11,697 nucleotides of DNA from contig JALWZI010000253.1 of the NCBI GenBank assembly GCA_027002755.1, positions 1 to 11,697 of the forward strand, in the 5' to 3' direction. The notes beneath the pieces are model-generated. The model made no database searches, was not told where the DNA came from, and saw only the letters and a program-made list of their open reading frames with translations. This document shows, piece by piece, positions 7,645-11,697 of the stretch. A program made the position numbers and the translations under genes. This DNA is from Campylobacteraceae bacterium. GTDB lineage: Bacteria > Campylobacterota > Campylobacteria > Campylobacterales > Sulfurovaceae. The stretch's first letter is position 1; each line of letters begins with the position of its first letter.

Positions 7645-7693
7645 AGGGGGAGGAGCGTCAAGCGAAGGCAAACTGCTTTGCCTTCGTCGCTCC
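7645..7693. repeat. Palindromic repeat, copy 2
   Basis: Same architecture as copy 1: G-run plus A (ending 7651), lower stem GGAGCG (7652-7657) with CGCTCC (7688-7693), 4-nt 5' bulge TCAA (7658-7661), 11-bp upper stem (7662-7672 with 7677-7687, the lowest pair G-U) and CTGC loop. Outside the shared core the stem bases differ from copy 1 but remain paired. Confidence 0.85.
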
Positions 7694-7701
7694 GCACGGC
7701 G

Positions 7702-7758
7702 CTGCGTCTATGCCGCAGGCATCGCAGACGCCCGAAAAGGCTTTGGGCGAATCGCCCA
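7702..7758. repeat. Two further hairpins downstream of the paired repeats
   Basis: GCGTCT (7704-7709) and AGACGC (7726-7731) enclose ATGCC/GGCAT (7710-7714, 7718-7722), with CTGCG/CGCAG as an alternative outer stem. About 12 nt later TGGGCG (7744-7749) and CGCCCA (7753-7758) form a 6-bp stem with a 3-nt loop. They lie near the 3' end of the DUF309 gene and could act as transcript-end structures in either direction, though no T-run follows. Confidence 0.55.
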
Positions 7759-7809
7759 TGTCACCGATGATCGGTACAGATGACGTGCTGGCTAATGCAT
7801 CGTTTGGGA

Positions 7810-8133
7810 TCATATCTTCCACCTGAGCCGCAGATGCTCTACCATATCTGTCGCTTTCTTCAGACACGGTTCCCGGCGGATCCTGCGCTCGTAGCCTGCC
7901 ATGGCGACCTGAGCGACCCGGCGGGATTTGGGGCGGTCGCGCCGGAGATGTTCGAAGGCGATGGCGGCGTTGATCAGCCCTTTGACCGGTCCGGCCAGAG
8001 GATCGCGGCTGCGGCGCAGAGGATGCCACGCCTCCTCCAGCACCTCATGAGCCTCGAAATACTCCCCCGCTTCCAGGCGGCGGCAAAAGCTCACGAGCGC
8101 CTGCTCCAATTCTTCATTTCTCCGAAAGTTCAT
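7810..8133 (-). CDS. DUF309 family protein
   Basis: A 107-residue helical protein with the hallmark of the DUF309 family: CRRLEAGEYFEAHEVLEEAW at about 17-36, followed by GPVKGLINAAIAFEHLRRDRP (48-68) and a basic C-terminus. The family's biochemical role is not known to me; the conserved EAHE/LEE acidic-histidine residues suggest a small binding or structural protein. The ATG at 8133 has GGGAG about 7 nt upstream, inside the preceding gene, and the two genes overlap by 20 bp, so they are probably translated together. It is convergent with the SUI1-like gene across the hairpin-rich spacer. Confidence 0.82.
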   Translation of the reverse strand: MNFRRNEELEQALVSFCRRLEAGEYFEAHEVLEEAWHPLRRSRDPLAGPVKGLINAAIAFEHLRRDRPKSRRVAQVAMAGYERRIRREPCLKKATDMVEHLRLRWKI

Positions 8134-8383
8134 TCCACTCTCCCACGGGGTAGAAACGCTTGATCCGGTATCCGTCCCGGCTCATCTCATCCTCCGGATC
8201 GAAACGGTAGGCTTCGAAATGGTCATTGAGGATCGCGGCAAGATACTGCAGACGATCCTCGACGGAAATATCCGGAAGCTCCCTGCTCAGGAAAGTGTAG
8301 AGATCCTCCGGCTGCCGCTGTGCCCGGGTATGAAGCTTCAGGATCGTTCCGAGACTCAGATCGGGCTTCTCTGACCGGTCCAT
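8114..8383 (-). CDS. Uncharacterised 89-residue protein, coupled to DUF309 gene
   Basis: No family recognised. The protein is small, acidic and apparently soluble, with an N-terminal mainly helical half (LGTILKLHTRAQRQPEDLYT, PDISVEDRLQYLAAILNDHF) and a charged C-terminus containing DEMSRDGYRIKRFYPVGEW. No signal peptide, membrane segment or cysteines are seen. A strong GGGAGG precedes the ATG at 8383, and the 3' end overlaps the DUF309 gene by 20 bp, which supports real coding and a shared function. A TAGAAT at 8413-8408 is a possible -10 box for this pair. Confidence 0.75.
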   Translation of the reverse strand: MDRSEKPDLSLGTILKLHTRAQRQPEDLYTFLSRELPDISVEDRLQYLAAILNDHFEAYRFDPEDEMSRDGYRIKRFYPVGEWNELSEK

Positions 8384-8466
8384 AGATCCTCCCTTTCGAA
8401 CCCGGATATTCTACCGACAGGTACGCCGGAAGATCGTCCGGGGTGTTTTCTATGAAATTGGAATGT

Positions 8467-8472
8467 TATACT
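8467..8472 (+). promoter_or_regulatory. Candidate -10 box of the TraR/DksA-type gene
   Basis: TATACT on the plus strand, preceded by an AT-rich stretch, 28 nt before the chosen ATG at 8500. A G-rich ribosome binding site lies between them. The -35 region is weak. Confidence 0.5.
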
Positions 8473-8499
8473 ATCCAAAAAGGGGGAAGGGGGAATCTA

Positions 8500-8844
8500 A
8501 TGCTGTCCGAAAAAGAGAGAGAACAGATCCGGGAAGCGGCAAAACGTGAGATTCGTCGCATCAGCGAGCAGATCCGGAAACTTGAATCGAAGATCTCTCC
8601 CGTCTCACCCGACTGCTCCCTCGGGCGGTTGACACGTCTCGAAGCGATGGGGGAGAAGGCGGTCAACGAAGAGCTCCTGGCCCGGGACCGGCTGCGGCTG
8701 CTTCGCCTGGACAACACCCTGAAGCGCCTCGACGAAGCCTCTTTCGGCCTCTGCATCGACTGCGAAGAGCCGATCCCCCTCCCCCGGCTTCTGATCCGGC
8801 CGGAGAGCCTGCGCTGTGTCGCCTGCGCCTCGGACCGGGGTTGA
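8500..8844 (+). CDS. TraR/DksA family zinc-finger regulator
   Basis: DksA-type proteins enter the RNA polymerase secondary channel and modulate initiation, often with ppGpp. The 114-residue protein has an N-terminal coiled-coil (about 1-80) and a C4 zinc finger with cysteines 85, 88, 106 and 109 (C-x2-C-x17-C-x2-C; FGLCIDCEEPIP, LRCVAC). The stretch SLGRLTRLEAM (40-50) at the coiled-coil turn is typical of short TraR/DksA relatives; the DxxDxA tip motif of E. coli DksA is not present as such, so it need not act as a full DksA. The ATG at 8500 is chosen over a frame 19 codons longer because a TATACT box and a GGGGG/AAGG ribosome binding region lie in the would-be coding extension. Its stop lies 5 nt from that of the convergent repressor gene. 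Confidence 0.88.
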   Translation: MLSEKEREQIREAAKREIRRISEQIRKLESKISPVSPDCSLGRLTRLEAMGEKAVNEELLARDRLRLLRLDNTLKRLDEASFGLCIDCEEPIPLPRLLIRPESLRCVACASDRG

Positions 8845-8849
8845 AGCGA

Positions 8850-9506
8850 TCAGAGCCGCTCGATATTTCCGACGACCCGGCCGACGATCTCCACCTGCTC
8901 CGGAGGAAGGACCTCGGGCGTATAGAGCGGATTGTCGGAGATCAGTTCCACCATGCCGTCGGCCCGGCGCCGGATCCGCTTGACAAAGAGGCCGTTGCCG
9001 GTGGCCGCCACGAAGATCCCGTCTTTGGTGGGATCGGTCTGGCGGCGGTCGACGAAGACGATGGAGCCGTCCGGCAGGGTCGGCTCCATAGACTCCCCCT
9101 CCACATGGATCGCCTCGATTTCGCCGGAAGGCAGCGGACCGACGAGATTCTCCATGATGGTCCGATCCACATCGAGATACTCATACCCCTCGTCGAAGAC
9201 CTCCGCCCCGCCCCCGGCGCTGGCCCGGATATCGGCGAAATAGCGGACCCGGAAGAATTTGCCCGTCTCCTCCACCAGCATCTCCGCCGGCTGATCGAAG
9301 AAGAGCCAGTTGATGCTGATCTTTCTGCGGGCACAGAACTCCATGATCTCCCGGTAGGGGATCGACCCCCGCTTCTTCATCGTCGCGAAGGTCGCCTGGG
9401 CGATCCCCAGCTCCGCCGCCACATCCTTGTCGTAGACCTTGCCGCCGATCTTTTTGGAGGAGATGATATCCTTCATCTTCTCGATCACCTCATGGAAGTC
9501 GATCAT
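8850..9506 (-). CDS. LexA/CI-like repressor with S24 self-cleavage domain
   Basis: A 218-residue transcriptional regulator. Residues 1-70 form a CI-type helix-turn-helix domain (DKDVAAELGIAQATFATMKK, then the family's EFCARRKISINWLFF). The C-terminal S24 peptidase domain has the catalytic serine in HVEGESMEP (Ser139) and the lysine in GLFVKRI (Lys176), spaced 37 residues as in LexA, with a likely Ala97-Gly98 cleavage site in the linker. Such proteins cut themselves when RecA filaments form, relieving repression. AAGGAG lies about 6 nt before the ATG at 9506, and a palindrome covers its promoter, suggesting autoregulation. No phage genes are nearby, so it may be a chromosomal stress regulator; targets other than its own promoter are unknown. 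Confidence 0.9.
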   Translation of the reverse strand: MIDFHEVIEKMKDIISSKKIGGKVYDKDVAAELGIAQATFATMKKRGSIPYREIMEFCARRKISINWLFFDQPAEMLVEETGKFFRVRYFADIRASAGGGAEVFDEGYEYLDVDRTIMENLVGPLPSGEIEAIHVEGESMEPTLPDGSIVFVDRRQTDPTKDGIFVAATGNGLFVKRIRRRADGMVELISDNPLYTPEVLPPEQVEIVGRVVGNIERL

Positions 9507-9522
9507 GAAATCTCCTTTTTTA

Positions 9523-9556
9523 TTGACAGTGTATCATAAATATTCTTATTTTATGA
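9523..9556. promoter_or_regulatory. Divergent promoter region with candidate repressor operator
   Basis: TCATAA (9534-9539) and TTATGA (9551-9556) are perfect inverted arms around an 11-nt AT-rich centre. On the minus strand a TTGTCA-like -35 (9559-9554) and a TATGAT -10 (9538-9533) for the repressor gene overlap both arms. On the plus strand a consensus TTGACA (9523-9528) lies 17-18 nt before TTATTT/TATTTT and could serve the 44-residue ORF. That a CI-type protein binds this palindrome is inference. Confidence 0.5.
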
Positions 9557-9630
9557 CAATTTGAAATATTTTTATTCGGGCTCATTTACCGAAGATACAA
9601 TTTGGAAGATTTGTAAGGAAGGAATGAAAA

Positions 9631-9765
9631 ATGAATATAAGAAAAGACAGAAACCTTCTCGCCGACGCCATCGCCCGGGGGGTGAAGACCGCCGCCGAGC
9701 TGGCCGCCTATCTCCGAATGCTGGAGGGGGCCGCCGGTCTCGTTCCCAAAAGCGCTCAGGCGTAG
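9631..9765 (+). CDS. Possible 44-residue protein divergent from the repressor
   Basis: A short frame encodes MNIRKDRNLLADAIARGVKT then a helical AAELAAYLRMLEG and a tail ending SAQA. AAGGAAGG lies about 8 nt upstream of the ATG, and third positions are strongly G/C as in neighbouring genes, unlike the AT-rich spacer before it. The centre could form a short helix-turn-helix-like pair of helices, but it is too short for a standard Cro. Its stop lies 8 nt inside the 3' end of the convergent DUF2853 gene (10-bp overlap). The position, divergent from an autoregulated S24 repressor, suggests a target or partner. No family recognised. Confidence 0.5.
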   Translation: MNIRKDRNLLADAIARGVKTAAELAAYLRMLEGAAGLVPKSAQA

Positions 9766-10097
9766 ACGGACTCTTTGCCGTACTTCTTGACCAGGAGCGC
9801 GTAGAAGAGCGCCCGGTACTTGTTGCGGTTGGAGCTGCCCATCTTTTCGCAGACCTCTTTGATGGCCGCATCGAGTTTCTCGTCACTCTCGGCGAGCCCC
9901 AGCTTTTTCTTCAGAAAGTTTTCCCGGACCCTCGCCAGTTCGGAAGCGTCGGAACAGGAGACCGTCTCCGCATCTTTGTTGTAGATCGAGGGACCGAGTC
10001 CATTGGTCACCTTGCTGATCAGCTCTTTGTCCAGCCCCAGTTTCAGATCGGCAGCCGCCTTTTGGTACTGGGCGATCTTTTCGTCTTTTTTACTCAT
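9756..10097 (-). CDS. DUF2853 family protein
   Basis: A 113-residue soluble, mainly helical protein with the sequence pattern of DUF2853: KVTNGLGPSIYNKDAETVSC at about 30-49, ELARVRENFLKKKLGL, and the C-terminal EVCEKMGSSNRNKYRALFYA followed by LLVKKYGKESVY. The family has no established biochemical function that I know. A strong AAGGAGGAGG precedes the ATG at 10097. A CATAAT box at 10136-10131 is a likely -10, with a 16-bp palindrome (10144-10159) at the -35 position. The 3' end overlaps the small divergent ORF by 10 bp. Confidence 0.86.
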   Translation of the reverse strand: MSKKDEKIAQYQKAAADLKLGLDKELISKVTNGLGPSIYNKDAETVSCSDASELARVRENFLKKKLGLAESDEKLDAAIKEVCEKMGSSNRNKYRALFYALLVKKYGKESVYA

Positions 10098-10130
10098 GGA
10101 TCCTCCTCCTTCAATGATGGATACCCCTAT

Positions 10131-10159
10131 ATTATGCCATAGAATGCAATCGTTTGCAT
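10131..10159 (-). promoter_or_regulatory. Promoter and palindrome upstream of the DUF2853 gene
   Basis: CATAAT (10136-10131, minus strand) is a plausible -10 box. At the expected -35 position lies the perfect palindrome ATGCAA-TCGT-TTGCAT (10144-10159; 6-bp arms, 4-nt centre). The position fits an operator or activator site rather than a terminator, because the stem is AT-rich and no T-run follows. Confidence 0.45.
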
Positions 10160-10202
10160 ACCATTGTCCTCTTCGGGGCGATCCATGCCGAAAGACTCTC
10201 CG

Positions 10203-10580
10203 TTACATCGTCTCGCTGTCGATGGTGATGACGGTATGCACATTGCCCCGCGGATTGAAATCGGCCACCAGTTTCATCCGACGGGGGGCCAGTTTGCGAT
10301 AGAGGGTATCGAAGATCTCATTGGCGGCGTTTTCGTGGGAGATGTAGCGATCCATAAAGCTGTTGATATAGAGCTTCAGCGCTTTGAGCTCGATCACCTT
10401 TTCGTCCGGAACGTAGCTCAGATGCATCGTGGCGAAATCGGGATAGCCCGAACGGGGACATCGGCACATGAACTCGGGCAGCTCGATATCGATCGTATAC
10501 TCTTTGTCGTGTTCGTTGGGCCAGAAGTTCTCTTCCGCTTCGATGTCGAACTCCCGGATCTCTTTCTCTCCGTATTTCAT
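10203..10580 (-). CDS. queF: NADPH-dependent 7-cyano-7-deazaguanine reductase (preQ0 reductase)
   Basis: QueF reduces the nitrile of preQ0 to preQ1 for queuosine modification of tRNA wobble bases. The 125-residue protein is the short, single-domain type I form. Catalytic residues are visible in FMCRCPRSGYPDFA: Cys41 forms the thioimide with substrate and Asp48 is the acid. The QueF motif ELKALKLYINSF (64-75), which binds NADPH, is followed by SHE with the substrate-binding Glu83. A longer frame adds 47 unrelated residues, but MKYGEKEIRE at 10580 has AAGGAG upstream. That ATG overlaps the stop of the upstream EAL-type gene as ATGA, so translation is coupled. No other queuosine gene is in the window. 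Confidence 0.95.
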   Translation of the reverse strand: MKYGEKEIREFDIEAEENFWPNEHDKEYTIDIELPEFMCRCPRSGYPDFATMHLSYVPDEKVIELKALKLYINSFMDRYISHENAANEIFDTLYRKLAPRRMKLVADFNPRGNVHTVITIDSETM

Positions 10581-11697
10581 GATGAGGCTCCTTGGGGTTT
10601 GAAAGGGTTGTAGAGTGCGACGAACTCCTCCTCCTTGAGGATCCTGCCGGCGGCGAAGCCCTGGATATAGTCCACTCCCAGCTCCTGCAGCAGCGTCACT
10701 TTGTTCCGGTTGTCCACCCATTTGGCCGCTGTCAGCATCTTCATCTCGTGGGCCATGGCGATGAAGGAGCGGAGGATCGAAGTGTTTTTGCCGCTCTCCA
10801 GATCGAAGGTATACTCCCGATCGAATTGGATCATGTCGAAGGGGAAGTGTCGCAGGTACTCCATGGAGGCGTTGCTGGAACCGAAGTTGTCCAGGCAGAG
10901 ACGGACCCCGCTGTGTTTGAGCATCTTCAGCCGCTCCAGGTACTCTTCGAGGCGGTGGTGGCGCTTACGTTCGTAAAGCTCGACGATCAGGCGGTGGGGG
11001 CTGACCCCCGAATCCTTCAACCTCTCGAAAAACTGTTCCAGAAACTGATCTTTACGCAGGGAGAAGGGAGAGAGATTGAAGCTCAGGGAGATCTCCTCAT
11101 CCACCAGCCTGGCGTTTTCCAGGGAGCGCTCCAGGATCAACAGATCGTAGGCTTCACCCAGATTGTGCCGGTTGACAATGGGGAGGAAGTCCCTCGGCGC
11201 GATCGTCGAACCGTCGGCTGAACGCATCTTGACCGCCACTTCGTAGATATCGGTTTTGCCGGTCGCAAGATTCTGCAGGGGCCGGAACTGGACAAAGAGG
11301 TCCCGGCGCTCCAGCGCATCGATCACCGCCTGTTCCTCTTCCGAAAGCTTGCGGGCATCGGAGACCTTCTGTTCCGGGAGCCGTCGCGCACGCTGCTCCT
11401 GCTGCACCAGAAGGTCCCGAAGCTGTTCGATCGCCTTGTCCGGATCCTCGATATTGTTGCGGATCACCGCAAAGGAGCAGTGAACCTCTACATCGTCAAA
11501 AAGTGTGTGGGCTTTAAAAAACCGGGCGAGCTCCTCCCTCACCTTCTCCGGATCCTCCTCCACCGCCAGCAGAAACTCCGCCCCGTTCTTCCGTCCGATC
11601 CACGCCCGGTTCCCGAAACGGTGCAGCACCTCTTCATCCAGTGCCCGGACCAGCTCTTTGAGGATGTGGTCGGCTTTGTTGACACCGTAGGTCTCGT
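10577..11697 (-). CDS. Degenerate GGDEF-EAL domain protein (5' end outside window)
   Basis: At least 373 residues are visible; the start lies beyond the window end. The first part is the C-terminal half of a GGDEF domain (YGVNKADHILKELVRAL, then GRKNGAEFLLAVE where an active cyclase would have GGDEF). A linker helix rich in Q/R/E leads to an EAL domain (about 11330-10600). There the EAL motif reads YEVAVKM, SxNLS is kept as SFNLSP, DDFG is DNFG, the KID lysine is replaced (IQFD), and the EGVE loop is AKWVD, although the final YIQGF remains. Loss of the metal-binding Asp, Lys and Glu suggests no phosphodiesterase activity, leaving c-di-GMP sensing or protein binding as options. It is start-stop coupled to queF. 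Confidence 0.88.
   Translation of the reverse strand, partial: ETYGVNKADHILKELVRALDEEVLHRFGNRAWIGRKNGAEFLLAVEEDPEKVREELARFFKAHTLFDDVEVHCSFAVIRNNIEDPDKAIEQLRDLLVQQEQRARRLPEQKVSDARKLSEEEQAVIDALERRDLFVQFRPLQNLATGKTDIYEVAVKMRSADGSTIAPRDFLPIVNRHNLGEAYDLLILERSLENARLVDEEISLSFNLSPFSLRKDQFLEQFFERLKDSGVSPHRLIVELYERKRHHRLEEYLERLKMLKHSGVRLCLDNFGSSNASMEYLRHFPFDMIQFDREYTFDLESGKNTSILRSFIAMAHEMKMLTAAKWVDNRNKVTLLQELGVDYIQGFAAGRILKEEEFVALYNPFKPQGASS

Larger units (their letters stand above)
7458..7809. other. Gene-free 352-bp spacer between convergent genes, rich in hairpins
   Basis: Between the stops of the SUI1-like gene (plus) and the DUF309 gene (minus) no frame shows a ribosome binding site, family motif or typical composition. 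Frames on both strands are open, but their translations are only readings of the palindromes. The spacer holds two homologous hairpins (7538-7579, 7652-7693), a bulged hairpin at 7702-7731 and a GC hairpin at 7744-7758. No T-runs follow any stem. Confidence 0.7.

Noticed and set aside
7531..7693. CRISPR array
   Set aside because: Only two units, the repeat is palindromic with diverging arms, unit spacing is not repeat-spacer-like beyond one interval, and no cas genes are present.
7500..7826. A 108-codon plus-strand frame spanning the hairpin spacer, with internal similarity (TNCFVSF against ANCFAFV)
   Set aside because: The internal similarity follows from the two DNA repeats being 114 bp (38 codons) apart. 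No ribosome binding site, and frames on the minus strand show an equivalent repeat, so the signal is nucleic-acid structure.
7658..8029. A 123-codon minus-strand frame
   Set aside because: Overlaps the DUF309 gene in another frame, is Arg/Pro/Ser-rich and runs into the hairpin repeat; no ribosome binding site or motif.
8850..9506. Repressor as evidence of a prophage
   Set aside because: No integrase, structural, lysis or replication genes in the neighbourhood; the surrounding genes are ordinary chromosomal ones.
9572..9886. A 104-codon minus-strand frame upstream of the repressor
   Set aside because: Overlaps the DUF2853 gene in another frame, is Arg/Ser/Pro-rich and crosses the AT-rich promoter region without a ribosome binding site.

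Overview
The window looks like a chromosomal segment of a fairly GC-rich member of the Campylobacterota (epsilon lineage). The EF-Tu, RpoB and ribosomal protein sequences read like that lineage. Promoter -10 boxes are clear while -35 boxes are weak, and several accessory genes (CI-type S24 repressor, short type I QueF) are of kinds I associate with it. A specific genus is inference only; a Sulfurovum/Nitratifractor-type vent or sediment organism would fit.

Region 1 (1-6130, all on the minus strand) is the classic transcription/translation block. In transcription order it reads tRNA-Thr(TGT), tRNA-Tyr, tRNA-Gly, tRNA-Thr(GGT), tuf, rpmG, tRNA-Trp, secE, nusG, rplK, rplA, rplJ, rplL, rpoB (cut by the window start). 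The tRNA-tuf order matches E. coli thrU-tyrU-glyT-thrT-tufB. The genes supply the elongation factor, its tRNAs, the ribosomal stalk and L1/L11, a SecYEG subunit, NusG and the RNA polymerase beta subunit. Short intergenic gaps hold an L10-type leader, a terminator-like hairpin between rplJ and rplL, hairpins between rplL and rpoB, and an internal promoter for tuf.

Region 2 (6131-7457, plus strand) runs divergently: yaaA (peroxide stress), a possible 32-residue single-span membrane protein, and a SUI1/YciH-like protein, probably one small operon.

Region 3 (7458-7809) has no convincing gene. It lies between convergent genes and contains two homologous 42-nt hairpins 114 bp apart. They share a conserved flank and loop, while most of their stem bases differ yet still pair. 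This is the most unusual structure in the window.

Region 4 (7810-10202) is a set of small accessory genes: an overlapping pair (unknown 89-aa protein and a DUF309 protein, minus), a TraR/DksA-type zinc-finger regulator (plus), a LexA/CI-like S24 repressor (minus) with a palindrome in its promoter and a divergent 44-aa ORF, and a DUF2853 protein (minus).

Region 5 (10203-11697, minus) is queF, start-stop coupled (ATGA) to an upstream GGDEF-EAL protein with degenerate active sites that runs off the window end. No CRISPR array, insertion sequence, rRNA or prophage structure was seen.
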